DNA of 47,647 nucleotides. Origin: JAAFIP01 sp043721235. GTDB lineage: Bacteria; Pseudomonadota; Gammaproteobacteria; Burkholderiales; Burkholderiaceae_C. How positions within the stretch are numbered: the stretch's first letter is position 1; every line of letters begins with the position of its first letter. Of this stretch, positions 24,609 to 33,251 are shown piece by piece. The position numbers and the translations under genes were made by a program. Where the stretch lies: assembly GCA_043721235.1 (NCBI GenBank), contig JAYSRE010000007.1, forward strand, positions 1-47,647, given 5' to 3'. Below the pieces are notes generated by a model that had not been told where the DNA came from, made no database searches, and was given only the letters and a program-made list of their open reading frames with translations.

Positions 24609-26594
24609 GTGAATGCCATTGTGTCCCCCTCAGCCTTGCCCCGCACCATCCGCGCGTTGCCTGATGCACTGATCAGCCAGATTGCGGCGGGTGAGGTGGT
24701 GGAGCGGCCTGCCTCGGTGGTGCGCGAGCTGCTAGACAATGCGCTGGACGCGGGGGCTACCACGGTTACGCTGCGGCTAATGGCCGGGGGCGTGCGCGCG
24801 ATGGTGGTGGAGGATGACGGCGTGGGCATAGCGCGCGACCAGCTGGCCATGGCCCTTAAGCGCCACGCCACCAGCAAAATTGCGTCGCTGCAAGATCTAG
24901 AGTCTGTAGCCACCATGGGCTTTCGCGGTGAGGCCTTGGCGGCTATTAACTCGATAGCTGACTGCGCGGTATTGTCAAGGGCTGCAGGCCAGGCCAATGC
25001 TTGGATGCTGCAAGGTCAAACCGGTGAACTTAGCCAAGCTGCGAGGGCGCAGGGCACCACAGTTGAGGTGAAAGAGCTGTTTTTTTCCACGCCTGCGCGG
25101 CGCAAATTTCTTAAAACCGACGCCACCGAGATGGCGCATTGCCTGGAGTCTGTGCGCCGCCACGCACTGGCGCGGCCCGATGTGGGCTTTGCGGTGTGGC
25201 ACGAAGGCAAACTGGCAGCGCAGTGGCGTGCAGGCAGCGCAGAGCAGCGCATCAATGACGTGCTGGGGGGCGACTTTGTGGCGCGGGCAGTAAAGGTGCA
25301 CTACAGCGGCAAAAGCAACGATGGTGGCGACATCACCATCACGGGCTATGCAGGCATTCCCGATGCAGCCCGCTCGCGTGCTGACCAGCAGTTTGCCTAT
25401 GTAAACGGCCGCTACGTGCGTGACAAGGTGCTGGCGCACGCAGCGCGCAGTGCCTATGAAGACGTGCTGCACGGCGCCAAGCAGCCGGTGTATGTGCTGT
25501 TCATGCAGATTGACCCTAGGCGGGTGGATGTGAATGTGCACCCAACCAAAATTGAGGTGCGCTTTAGTGACGGCCGCGAGGTGCACCAGGCTGTGCGCCG
25601 CGCCATCAGCGGTGCGCTGGCCGTTCCGCGCTCGGGAACTGGCGTAGCGCTGGATGCCAACTTGCGCAATGGGCAGGCCGACCGGCATGTTGACAGCGCT
25701 GAAAGCCCTGGTGCAGCCCCTTTTTATATACAAAATAGGCCTGTCGCCCAAGGAAATGCTACACAGTCAGCTATTATTTTCAGAGCATATGATACGACCC
25801 AAGGTGCGACCCAAGGTGCGACCCAAGGTGCCGCCTACGAGGTGGGCAACCGGGTCTCAGACATCTCGCTGCTGTGGAACACGCCCGCTTCCCTGCCTTA
25901 CCCCGCTGCGGGTTCGGGCTTGGCTGAAGCACTCTCCAACACCTCGCTACCTGCGGCACCAGCCCACGAGACCACTTGGCCCCTGGGTAAAGCCCTGGCC
26001 CAGCTCCAAGGCATTTACATCTTGGCCGAAAACGCCCAAGGTTTGGTTATTGTGGACATGCATGCAGCGCATGAGCGCATTGTGTACGAGCGCCTCAAAT
26101 CGCAAATGCAGGCGCAGCAAAGCGCAAGCTCGGCCTTGGGCGGCGGCGTGGCCCAGATCGCCAGCCAGCCTTTGCTCATTCCCGCCACCTTTGCCGCCAC
26201 CCCTACCGAGGTGGCCACCGCCGAGGCCAGCGTGAGCGTGCTTGCTGCGCTGGGTTTGGACATTACCGCCTTTTCCCCCAAAACTCTGGCGGTACGAGCG
26301 GTGCCACCATCGCTGGCCCATGGCGACCCGGTCGAGCTGGCCCGCAGCGTGCTGGCCGAGCTGGCTCAGCACGATGCCAGCACCGTCATCGAACGCGCCC
26401 AGCACGAGATCCTCAGCACCATGGCCTGCCACGGCGCGGTGCGCGCCAACCGCCAGCTCACCCACCCAGAGATGAACGCCCTGCTGCGCCAAATGGAAGC
26501 TACCGAGCGCTCAGACCAGTGCAACCACGGCCGGCCCACGTGGCGGCAAATCAGCGTGAAAGAGCTGGACACGCTGTTTTTGCGTGGGCGGTAG
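24609..26594 (+). CDS. mutL: DNA mismatch repair protein MutL
   Basis: This 661-aa protein has the GHKL ATPase motifs of MutL: LLDNALDAGA (residues ~39-48), DDGVGI, TMGFRGEALAAI and GTTVEVKELFFSTPARR. A variable linker (about residues 345-450) leads to the dimerisation domain ending RSDQCNHGRPTWRQIS. It couples MutS mismatch recognition to strand excision. The start codon is GTG 24609. The linker contains an interspersed repeat (25734-25790, read as VAQGNATQSAII) and a 12-bp tandem (25795-25832, TQGATQGATQGA). The QDHA-x2-E endonuclease motif region reads DMHAAHERI here, as in E. coli-type MutL. Confidence 0.95.
   Translation: MNAIVSPSALPRTIRALPDALISQIAAGEVVERPASVVRELLDNALDAGATTVTLRLMAGGVRAMVVEDDGVGIARDQLAMALKRHATSKIASLQDLESVATMGFRGEALAAINSIADCAVLSRAAGQANAWMLQGQTGELSQAARAQGTTVEVKELFFSTPARRKFLKTDATEMAHCLESVRRHALARPDVGFAVWHEGKLAAQWRAGSAEQRINDVLGGDFVARAVKVHYSGKSNDGGDITITGYAGIPDAARSRADQQFAYVNGRYVRDKVLAHAARSAYEDVLHGAKQPVYVLFMQIDPRRVDVNVHPTKIEVRFSDGREVHQAVRRAISGALAVPRSGTGVALDANLRNGQADRHVDSAESPGAAPFYIQNRPVAQGNATQSAIIFRAYDTTQGATQGATQGAAYEVGNRVSDISLLWNTPASLPYPAAGSGLAEALSNTSLPAAPAHETTWPLGKALAQLQGIYILAENAQGLVIVDMHAAHERIVYERLKSQMQAQQSASSALGGGVAQIASQPLLIPATFAATPTEVATAEASVSVLAALGLDITAFSPKTLAVRAVPPSLAHGDPVELARSVLAELAQHDASTVIERAQHEILSTMACHGAVRANRQLTHPEMNALLRQMEATERSDQCNHGRPTWRQISVKELDTLFLRGR
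25734..25790 (+). repeat. Interspersed repeat copy F (inside mutL)
   Basis: AATAGGCCTGTC, core, spacer ACACAGTC, then AGCTATTATTTTCAGAG. Read in frame as PVAQGNATQSAIIF in the MutL linker. Confidence 0.9.
25795..25832 (+). repeat. 12-bp tandem repeat in the mutL linker
   Basis: Three units of GACCCAAGGTGC follow each other and encode TQGA repeats directly after the interspersed repeat copy F. Both lie in the poorly conserved MutL linker, where length change is tolerated. In-frame slippage here would change only linker length. Confidence 0.9.
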
Positions 26595-26616
26595 GCCAAA
26601 ACCTGTTAAGCCCGCC

Positions 26617-27210
26617 GTGAAGTGCCTCGTTGTGATCGCTCACCCGTTGAAAAACAGTTTGTGCCAAGCCTTGGCCACGCATGCAATAGACAGCTTGCGC
26701 CGCGCCGGGCATGAAGTGCAGATTGAACATCTATACGATAATGCATTTGCGCCCGCACTGACCGCTGCAGAGCGCCAAAGCTACTACAGCGTTGCGTTTG
26801 ATGCACCAAACCTTAGGTCTGAAATTCAAAATTTAACCGAGGCTGAAGCTTTGGTATTGGTGTTTCCAACGTGGTGGTTTGGCTTACCTGCTATTTTAAA
26901 AGGCTGGTTTGACCGTGTATGGGCATCGGGCGTGGCCTACGACCATGCGATGGATTTAGGTGCCATCCAACCACGTCTTATGGGGTTGCGCCACGCATTG
27001 GCCATCACCACCTTAGGCTCGCCCTGGTGGGTAGATCGCTTTGTTATGTGGCAGCCCATCAAACGCCAGCTCAAAACAGCACTGATCGGCACCTGCGCGC
27101 CTGCCTGCAAATTTCAAATGCTGTCGCTCTACCAAAGCGAAACAGTCAGTGCTATTGTGTTTGCAAAATTCTGTCAGCGTATCAGCGCGGGGTTGAACCT
27201 GTGGAAATAG
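26617..27210 (+). CDS. NAD(P)H dehydrogenase (quinone)-like flavodoxin-fold protein
   Basis: This 197-aa flavodoxin-2-like protein begins VKCLVVIAHPLKNSLCQAL, the FMN-binding loop region of the KefF/MdaB/NQO family. FPTWWFGLPAILKGWFDRVW (about residues 90-109) is the family signature, followed by ITTLGSPWW. It probably reduces quinones or acts as a KefF-type partner. GTG 26617 is preferred; GTG 26584 would overlap mutL by 11 bp. It is followed by the GNAT gene with a 10-bp overlap. Confidence 0.83.
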   Translation: MKCLVVIAHPLKNSLCQALATHAIDSLRRAGHEVQIEHLYDNAFAPALTAAERQSYYSVAFDAPNLRSEIQNLTEAEALVLVFPTWWFGLPAILKGWFDRVWASGVAYDHAMDLGAIQPRLMGLRHALAITTLGSPWWVDRFVMWQPIKRQLKTALIGTCAPACKFQMLSLYQSETVSAIVFAKFCQRISAGLNLWK

Positions 27211-27689
27211 GCAATGTGTGCATCCGCCAAGCACAATTTCCCGCTGACCAAGAGGCCTTGGTTGCCCTTGTCCGCGAATATGCAGCGTGGCTCAAGGTTG
27301 ACATGTGTCTGCAGAACTTTGACGAAGAAATGGCACACATCGACAGCAAGTACAGCCTGCCAAACGGCTTGTTTTGGGTGGTTGAAGATGCCGGTCGGTT
27401 AGTAGGTGGGGTAGGTTTTAAGCACCTAAACGAGGCCACTGCAGAAGTCAAGCGCCTGTATGTACAACCCGCTTTCAGAGGCCACGCACTGGGCCAAAAG
27501 CTGATGCACATGGTGATATGCACCACCCGCCAGCTAGGCTACCAGCGCTTGGTGCTGGACACGGTGCCTCAGACTGCGGGCTCTCACGTTTTGTACCAGC
27601 ACTTGGGTTTTACGCCGACTGCACCTTACTACAGCGGCCCTACATTTGCGACGCATTTTTTTGCATTGCCATTGCAGCCGTCACACTAG
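27201..27689 (+). CDS. GNAT family N-acetyltransferase
   Basis: This 162-aa protein has the GNAT core: VVEDAGRLVGGVGFKHLN, then EVKRLYVQPAFRGHALGQKL (the acetyl-CoA pyrophosphate loop R-G-x-x-L-G-x-x-L, about residues 84-103) and SHVLYQHLGFTPT. The substrate is unknown. The GTG at 27201 overlaps the stop of the flavodoxin-like gene by 10 bp, implying translational coupling. The longer frame upstream from 26919 is a shadow of that gene. Confidence 0.87.
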   Translation: MEIGNVCIRQAQFPADQEALVALVREYAAWLKVDMCLQNFDEEMAHIDSKYSLPNGLFWVVEDAGRLVGGVGFKHLNEATAEVKRLYVQPAFRGHALGQKLMHMVICTTRQLGYQRLVLDTVPQTAGSHVLYQHLGFTPTAPYYSGPTFATHFFALPLQPSH

Positions 27690-27741
27690 CCGACGTTTGC
27701 GTGCGGGTGTCTGAGGGCGAGCCGCGCTATAGGTAAGCCCA

Positions 27742-28305
27742 TCAATTGTTCACACTGCGCACAAACCGCGCCTTGTCGTATCCCAGCGCAACCGCCTTGT
27801 CCAAGATCGCGTTGTAGGTCGCGTCGTCCATTTTGGCTGCGCGCGACAGCACCCAGCCAAACTCGCGTGTGGGGTCGCCTACCAGTACCCATTGGTAGTC
27901 GGGCTCCAGGGCCAGCACCCAGTAGTCTCCATAGAAGGGCCGAAAAAAGCTGACTTTCAACTTGGCGTTGTTACTACCCTCTACTATTTTGGCCACGCCT
28001 TTGGCCTCCACCGGTTTGCCGTCTTCACCCAAGCATTGGTTAAGCACACTTAAACCATCACCGTCTTTAGCGTAGGTGGCGCGGGTGTTGCTGGCGCACA
28101 TTTTTTGGAACTTGTTGGGCACCATACCCTGCTGCGTCCAGGTGCCCAGGTAGCGCGTTACATCTACGCTGGCCACTGTGGGCGGCGCATTGGCGGGCGG
28201 CGAAGAGTTACAAGCGGTTAAACCGGCCAGACCCGTCAACGCGGCCATGGCAGCAGCCGTTAAAGTCACAGCGCGCGAGGTTATTGGGGAAAATATGGTT
28301 TTCAT
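27742..28305 (-). CDS. Lipocalin family lipoprotein (Blc-like)
   Basis: This 187-aa protein has a signal peptide with a lipobox (GLAGLTACNSS, Cys at about residue 32). A lipocalin domain follows: VDVTRYLGTWTQQGMVPNKF (the G-x-W motif), KLKVSFFRPFYGDYWVLAL and GDPTREFGWVLSR, close to E. coli Blc. Such outer-membrane lipocalins bind lysophospholipids. ATG 28305 is chosen because it begins the signal peptide; a longer frame adds an unsupported 23 residues. It is divergent from an alpha/beta hydrolase lipoprotein gene. Confidence 0.9.
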   Translation of the reverse strand: MKTIFSPITSRAVTLTAAAMAALTGLAGLTACNSSPPANAPPTVASVDVTRYLGTWTQQGMVPNKFQKMCASNTRATYAKDGDGLSVLNQCLGEDGKPVEAKGVAKIVEGSNNAKLKVSFFRPFYGDYWVLALEPDYQWVLVGDPTREFGWVLSRAAKMDDATYNAILDKAVALGYDKARFVRSVNN

Positions 28306-28383
28306 AGCTCTCACTTTAAGGGAACCAAGGCCCGCGCGCTGTGTCTTAGCCGCTTTACCCTTACAACCCAGCACACCCCTCCC

Positions 28384-29268
28384 ATGGCCATTTCCTCTAT
28401 TTCTGGCACTACTTTTTGGCGCTTAGCAGGCGCTACAGCGCTGTGCCTTAGCACTTTGGCAGGCTGTGCCTCGCTGGACAGCAAACAAGGCCAGTGGATT
28501 TTCAACCCCTCCCAGCGCAGCTGGGGCGACAGTGCAACCGTGGCTGGCAACATGCAAGAAGCGTGGATCAGCTACCCATCTCAGGTTACGGGCCAAGCCG
28601 TCAAACTGCACACGCTGGTACACCCATCGGCCCAGCCCAACGCACCGGTCATGCTGTACCTGCACGGCGCACGCTGGAACGTCAGCGGCAGCGCCTACCG
28701 CATACAGCGCATGCAAGAGCTGGGCTTTACCGTGGTGGCGGTGGACTACCGGGGCTTTGGCAAAACCTCAGGCGAGACACCCTCAGAGAAAATGGCCTAC
28801 GAAGACGCGCAGGCCACTTGGCAGTGGATTGCGGCTACCTACCCTGGGCAGCCGCGTTACATCTTTGGCCATTCGCTGGGCGGGGCCATCGCCATCGAGC
28901 TGGCCAGCAAAGTTGCCGATGAAACAGGCACTATTGTGGAGGGTACTTTTACCTCCATTCCCGACGTAGCGTCTAGCATGCGCTGGGGCTGGTTGCCGTT
29001 TACTGGGCTGATCACGCAACGCTTTGAATCGATTAAAAAAGTAGCCTCCATCGGCTCGCCCCTGCTGGTGGTACACGGCAGCAACGACACGTTGATCAAA
29101 CCCGCTCTGGGCCGCAAACTGTTTGACGCTGCCGCCCAGCCCAAGCGCTTTGTACTGGTGGAAGGCGGATCGCACCACAACACTAACTCGGTAGGCCAAC
29201 CTGCCTACAAAGCGGCACTGGCTGAGCTGTTTGGCCTAGCGCCAGCGCAGACCTTGGTGGCACAGTAA
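28384..29268 (+). CDS. Alpha/beta hydrolase lipoprotein
   Basis: This 294-aa protein begins with a lipoprotein-like signal (ATALCLSTLAGCASL, Cys at about residue 28). It has HG oxyanion-type VMLYLHGARWN, the nucleophile elbow YIFGHSLGGAIAIEL (Ser at about 162), an acid in VVHGSNDTLIKPAL and His in EGGSHHNTNSV. It resembles the ABHD13/YqjL-like serine hydrolases that act on acyl esters. It is probably periplasm-facing and membrane-anchored. The stop is immediately followed by an interspersed repeat copy (29269-29320) and then a GC-rich hairpin. Confidence 0.85.
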   Translation: MAISSISGTTFWRLAGATALCLSTLAGCASLDSKQGQWIFNPSQRSWGDSATVAGNMQEAWISYPSQVTGQAVKLHTLVHPSAQPNAPVMLYLHGARWNVSGSAYRIQRMQELGFTVVAVDYRGFGKTSGETPSEKMAYEDAQATWQWIAATYPGQPRYIFGHSLGGAIAIELASKVADETGTIVEGTFTSIPDVASSMRWGWLPFTGLITQRFESIKKVASIGSPLLVVHGSNDTLIKPALGRKLFDAAAQPKRFVLVEGGSHHNTNSVGQPAYKAALAELFGLAPAQTLVAQ

Positions 29269-29320
29269 CGCTATTAAATATAGAGCTGACTATCTAGCAT
29301 TTCCTTGGGCGATAGGGCTA
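29269..29320 (-). repeat. Interspersed repeat copy G (intergenic, abuts a stop codon)
   Basis: Minus-strand core, spacer AGATAGTC, then AGCTCTATATTTAATAGCG. The tail begins at the base after the hydrolase stop (29266-29268). Confidence 0.9.
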
Positions 29321-29343
29321 AAGGAGCATAAGAATGCAAGACT

Positions 29344-29362
29344 GGGGCGGTTTTACTGCCCC
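29344..29362 (+). terminator. GC-rich hairpin downstream of the hydrolase lipoprotein
   Basis: GGGGCGGT and ACTGCCCC form an 8-bp stem (one G-U pair) around TTT. It lies 75 bp past the stop at 29268 and before the DinB gene. There is no T-run, so it may be a weak or processing hairpin rather than a true intrinsic terminator. Confidence 0.45.
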
Positions 29363-29444
29363 TGTGCCTATGGGGCTCTTGCGCTGTAACAGTGGTGCAG
29401 AGGGTGCAGAGGGTGTGCAGTTTTAGCGAGTAAACTTTCACTTT

Positions 29445-29948
29445 ATGAACACTGTAACTTTAGCTACCTTGAGCACGTTTCCGAGCCAACTGGAAGCCCA
29501 TTACGCGGCTATTCCAGATGGTTTCAAACACTGGTCACCGCCATCCTGGGACGGTATACCCAGTGAACCCTTCACCGCTATCGAGCAAATTTGCCATATC
29601 CGCGACATTGAAATCGAGGGCTACCATGTGCGCATCCAGCGCGCTTTGGCAGAGCACTGCCCCACGCTGGCGTCGATTGACAGCATCGCCATCACTGCAC
29701 AGCGGCCTTATGCGCAGGCCAATGTTGCAGAGGTGTTTGCCAGCTTCCGTGCCGCCCGCGAATACACTCTGCAGCTTATCACCGGCCTAACCGAAGCCCA
29801 ATTGCAACGCACGGCTTTGTTTGAAGGCTACGGCTCATTGACCCTGCGCAGCCTGCTGCACTACCTGTGCAGCCACGACCAGCAGCACTTGTCGGGGCTG
29901 CAATGGCTTATGGGGAAGATCGAAGCTTCTACAGCGTGCATTACATAA
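29445..29948 (+). CDS. DinB family protein
   Basis: This 167-aa four-helix-bundle protein has the DinB/YfiT pattern with a metal-binding His near EQICHIRDIEIEGYH (about residues 48-62). The two closely spaced histidines appear in LLHYLCSHDQQHLSGLQWL (about 137-155). DinB-like proteins include thiol-dependent transferases and uncharacterised stress proteins; the substrate is unknown. It stands alone between a hairpin and the MFS gene, on the same strand as both neighbours. Confidence 0.83.
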   Translation: MNTVTLATLSTFPSQLEAHYAAIPDGFKHWSPPSWDGIPSEPFTAIEQICHIRDIEIEGYHVRIQRALAEHCPTLASIDSIAITAQRPYAQANVAEVFASFRAAREYTLQLITGLTEAQLQRTALFEGYGSLTLRSLLHYLCSHDQQHLSGLQWLMGKIEASTACIT

Positions 29949-30004
29949 ACGGTTGAAATGCCATCAATTGAGGCAACGCCTAATCTGCTACCCTTAGCAG
30001 TTAC

Positions 30005-31195
30005 ATGCAACCTAATCTTGTCGTCCTTTTTTTAAGCCTGCTCCTGGGCCTTCAGCCCATCACTACAGATCTGTACTTACCCGCCCTGCCCGCTATTACC
30101 GAGGGGTTTGGGGCCACGATGGGGCAGGCACAGTTGACTTTGACGGCGTTGCTGCTGGCGTTTGGTGTGTCGCAGCTGGTGTGGGGGCCGCTGTCTGACC
30201 GGTTTGGCCGCAAGCCAATTTTGATTGTGGGCCTGGCCGCTTATGCTGCGGCCTCTTTGGGCGGCGTGTTTGCGGCCAGCATGGAGCAGCTGATTGCATG
30301 GCGTGCTGTGCAAGGCGCGGCGATGGGCGCGGGCGTAGTGTGCGCACGGGCCATGACACGCGACTTGTATGCCCCTGCTGACGGCGCGCGGGTGATGAGC
30401 AAGGGCCTGTCAGGTTTGGGCGTGATAGCCTGCTTGAGTGCGCCCTTGGGCGGACTGCTCACCGATGTGCTCAACTGGCGTGCGGCCATGGCAGTGCTGT
30501 CGGTCTTTGGCATGGTCACGCTGGGCCTGACCTGCTGGAAGTTTAAAGAAACTATTCCAGTGCGCAACCTGCAAGCGCTGCAACCTGCAAGCTTGCTGCG
30601 CACTTGGGGCCTGATTCTGCGTAACTCCACGTTTTGGGCCTATGCGTTGCTGTCAATCACCTCGTATGCAGGCCTGTTCACGTTTTTGGCCACTTCCTCG
30701 TTTGTGTTTATCAAGGTGCTGGGCTTGACGAAAACCCAGTATGGGCTGGTCATGGCCGTGATGTCGCTGTCCTACATTACGGGCACTTTTATGTGCCGAC
30801 GCTTGCTGGTGCGCTATGGGGTGCTGCGCACGGTATGGTGGGGCGGCTGCTTTACAGCGGTGGCGGGCGCGCTGCTGGCGGGCTTGGCTTGGATGGGTGT
30901 GCACAGCGCAGTAGCGGTGCTGGGGCCGTTTTGTATTTTCATGCTGGGGCATGGCGTGCACCAGTCGTGCGGGCAGTCGGGCGCGGTAGGGCCTTTTCCG
31001 CAGGCGGCGGGGGCGGCCTCGGCGCTGTCGGGGTTTTGCATGATGGTGGTGGCGTTTGGCATGGGCGCTTACCTGGGCACGCACATGGACGGCACGGTCA
31101 AACCGCTGGCCTACGGTGTGGCTTTTTGGGCGGTGTGGATCGTGCTAACGGCCTGGGTGCTGGTGCAGCGGCATGGACAGCAGCCCGCACACTAG
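30005..31195 (+). CDS. Bcr/CflA family multidrug efflux MFS transporter
   Basis: This 396-aa membrane protein has about 12 hydrophobic segments. LQPITTDLYLPALPAITEGF (residues ~17-36) is the drug/H+ antiporter motif of the Bcr/CflA subfamily, and the loop 2-3 motif DRFGRKPILI follows at about 65-74. It should export drugs or small solutes using proton motive force. Its 3' end overlaps the longer miaA frame but stops 16 bp before the preferred miaA start, so the two genes may share a transcript. Confidence 0.9.
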   Translation: MQPNLVVLFLSLLLGLQPITTDLYLPALPAITEGFGATMGQAQLTLTALLLAFGVSQLVWGPLSDRFGRKPILIVGLAAYAAASLGGVFAASMEQLIAWRAVQGAAMGAGVVCARAMTRDLYAPADGARVMSKGLSGLGVIACLSAPLGGLLTDVLNWRAAMAVLSVFGMVTLGLTCWKFKETIPVRNLQALQPASLLRTWGLILRNSTFWAYALLSITSYAGLFTFLATSSFVFIKVLGLTKTQYGLVMAVMSLSYITGTFMCRRLLVRYGVLRTVWWGGCFTAVAGALLAGLAWMGVHSAVAVLGPFCIFMLGHGVHQSCGQSGAVGPFPQAAGAASALSGFCMMVVAFGMGAYLGTHMDGTVKPLAYGVAFWAVWIVLTAWVLVQRHGQQPAH

Positions 31196-31211
31196 TCCGC
31201 GCACTAGCCCC

Positions 31212-32150
31212 ATGCCGCCTACACGTCCCCCCTACATTTGCCTGGCAGGCCCTACGGCCAGCGGCAAAAGTGCGGCATCGCTGCTGATAGCCGCGAACAT
31301 CCCCGTGGAAATCATCAGCGTAGACTCAGCCCTGGTGTACCGGGGCATGGACATTGGCACCGCCAAGCCTACGCGCGCAGAGCAGGCCCAGGTACCGCAC
31401 CATTTGATCGACACCATCGACCCCGCGCAAAGCTACAGCGCGGCGCAGTTTGTACGCGATGCCACGCGCTTGGTTGCCGACATACAGCAGCGCGGCAAAC
31501 TGCCGCTGCTGGTGGGCGGCACCATGCTGTACTTTAAGGCGCTGCTAGGTGGGCTGGACGACTTGCCGCCCGCCAGCCCTAGCGTGCGCGCCCAGCTCGA
31601 TGCCCAGGCCACCGCGCTGGGCTGGCCTGCCATGCACGCCAAGCTGGCAGCTGTCGATGCCACCACGGCCGCGCGCCTGTCGCCCAACGACTCCCAGCGC
31701 ATTCAACGCGCGCTGGAAGTTTTTATGTCTACCGGAAAAACACTCTCAGCCCACCATGGCCGCGCACAGGCAGCGCCTAAAAATGAAGCTACCGCACCGC
31801 TCATTAGCCTAGAGCCCGCAGAACGTGCCTGGCTGCACCAGCGCATTGAGCAGCGCTTTGCGCTCATGCTGCAAGACGGCTTGCTGGGCGAGGTGCAAGC
31901 CCTGCGCGCGCGCGGCGACCTGCACCTAGACCTGCCCTCCATGCGCTGCGTGGGCTACCGGCAGGTCTGGGAGATGCTGGACGGGGCGATGCCCGCCGCC
32001 GAACTGCATGACCGCTGCGTGATTGCCACGCGGCAGTTGGCCAAGCGGCAAATGACCTGGCTGCGCAGCATGCCGCAGCGCCGCATCGTGGCGTGCGATC
32101 AACCCCACGCAGACGCAGCCGTGCTGGCCTTGGTACAGTCGTGGCTCTGA
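31212..32150 (+). CDS. miaA: tRNA dimethylallyltransferase
   Basis: MiaA transfers a dimethylallyl group to A37 of tRNAs reading UNN codons. The Walker A loop GPTASGKSAAS is at about residues 11-21, followed by SVDSALVYRGMDIGTAKP and a conserved HLIDTIDPAQSYSA. SMRCVGYRQVWEML is near the C-terminus. ATG 31212 gives 312 aa; an in-frame ATG at 31173 overlaps the MFS gene and adds 13 low-complexity residues. It is followed after 7 bp by the ABC ATPase gene, so it heads or shares that operon. Confidence 0.95.
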   Translation: MPPTRPPYICLAGPTASGKSAASLLIAANIPVEIISVDSALVYRGMDIGTAKPTRAEQAQVPHHLIDTIDPAQSYSAAQFVRDATRLVADIQQRGKLPLLVGGTMLYFKALLGGLDDLPPASPSVRAQLDAQATALGWPAMHAKLAAVDATTAARLSPNDSQRIQRALEVFMSTGKTLSAHHGRAQAAPKNEATAPLISLEPAERAWLHQRIEQRFALMLQDGLLGEVQALRARGDLHLDLPSMRCVGYRQVWEMLDGAMPAAELHDRCVIATRQLAKRQMTWLRSMPQRRIVACDQPHADAAVLALVQSWL

Positions 32151-32157
32151 CGCATTT

Positions 32158-32844
32158 ATGACCCTGCACATTGAATCTTTAACCAAGCGCTATGGCGACA
32201 CCGCCGTGTTTGCCAACGTGACGCTGCAAGTGCAAGCCGGCGAGTTTGTCGCTATCGTGGGGGAGTCTGGCGTGGGCAAGTCGACCTTGCTTAACTGCAT
32301 GGCAGGCCTAGACCGCTGGGACGCGGGTAGTGTGAAGGTGGGAAGCGCTAATTCAAATATGACTAATGCAGGCGTAGCCAACCTGGGCCACATGGGTGCC
32401 GAGCAGCTGGCCGTGTGGCGCAGAAGCGCGGTGGGTTTTGTTTTTCAAGCCTTTCACGTGCTGCCGCATTTGGATGTAGCGCAAAACGTAGGCCTGCCGC
32501 TGATGCTGCTGGGCCACCCCAAAGCGGTTATTCACCAGCGCGTAGCCCAGATGCTGGCAGCAGTTGGCTTGGCCGATATGGGCGCACGCCTACCCCAACA
32601 GCTCTCTGGCGGGCAACTGCAGCGCGTAGCCATTGCCCGCGCCATGGTGCACCGCCCGCCCCTGGTACTGGCCGACGAACCCACCGGCAACCTCGACCCC
32701 ACCACTGCCGCCCGTACCATGGATGCGCTGGTGGCACAAACGCGCGCCTACGGTGCCTGCCTAGTGCTGGTCACCCATTCCGAAGCCGCTGCCGCGCGCG
32801 CTGACCGCGTGCTGCACCTGACGGCTGACGGCATTGCGGTCTGA
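32158..32844 (+). CDS. ABC transporter ATP-binding protein (LolD/MacB type)
   Basis: This 228-aa ATPase has Walker A GESGVGKST (residues ~37-45), the signature LSGGQLQRVAIARAM (about 145-159) and Walker B LVLADEPTGNLD (about 168-179). The type fits the LolD/MacB/FtsE branch that pairs with FtsX-like permeases such as the one encoded at 33252. Between Walker A and the Q-loop there is an unusual Asn-rich stretch (GSANSNMTNAGVANLGHMG, about residues 62-80), longer than I expect. Its stop is 10 bp before the ATG of the DUF2809 gene. Confidence 0.92.
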   Translation: MTLHIESLTKRYGDTAVFANVTLQVQAGEFVAIVGESGVGKSTLLNCMAGLDRWDAGSVKVGSANSNMTNAGVANLGHMGAEQLAVWRRSAVGFVFQAFHVLPHLDVAQNVGLPLMLLGHPKAVIHQRVAQMLAAVGLADMGARLPQQLSGGQLQRVAIARAMVHRPPLVLADEPTGNLDPTTAARTMDALVAQTRAYGACLVLVTHSEAAAARADRVLHLTADGIAV

Positions 32845-32854
32845 ATGCGCTGGT

Positions 32855-33241
32855 ATGGTATTTAACCTGCGCGCCTTTTTGATCACACTAGCGCTGCTGT
32901 GCGTGGAAGTTAGCATTGCCACCGTCTTTCGCCACATCGGCTGGCTGCGCGGTTTTGTGGGTGATGCACTGGCCGTGGTGTTTGTGTACTACGGTTTTAA
33001 AACTATTTTTCGCGCGTCCACGCTACAACTGGCCAGCGCTGCCCTGCTGGTCGGCTACGGGGTAGAGCTGGCGCAAGCTATCTGCCAGCTAGCGGGCTGG
33101 AAAATCAGCAACTCCATCTTGCGTACCATCGTCGGCAGCACACCTGACTGGTGGGATATGCTGGCTTACACAGTGGGGTTTTGTGCGGTGTGGGCGATTG
33201 AGTCTGTGTGGGTCAAGCGGCCACAGTTACATCAAACTTGA
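32855..33241 (+). CDS. DUF2809-like small membrane protein
   Basis: This 128-aa protein has four predicted membrane segments. The pattern GFVGDALAVVFVYYGFKTIF and WWDMLAYTVGFCAVWAIE matches what I recall of DUF2809 proteins, whose function is unknown. ATG 32855 is preferred; a TTG at 32834 would overlap the ATPase gene by 11 bp. It is inserted between the ATPase and permease genes, which are normally adjacent, with an 10-bp gap to the permease start. The position suggests an accessory role in this transporter or a later insertion. Confidence 0.75.
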   Translation: MVFNLRAFLITLALLCVEVSIATVFRHIGWLRGFVGDALAVVFVYYGFKTIFRASTLQLASAALLVGYGVELAQAICQLAGWKISNSILRTIVGSTPDWWDMLAYTVGFCAVWAIESVWVKRPQLHQT

Positions 33242-33251
33242 AGAGGTGGGT

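Noticed and set aside
24975..25751. A 258-aa open frame opposite mutL
   Set aside because: Antisense shadow of a conserved MutL region with no recognisable domain.
26919..27200. Upstream extension of the GNAT frame
   Set aside because: It is the shadow of the flavodoxin-like gene in another frame; the GNAT domain begins at GTG 27201.
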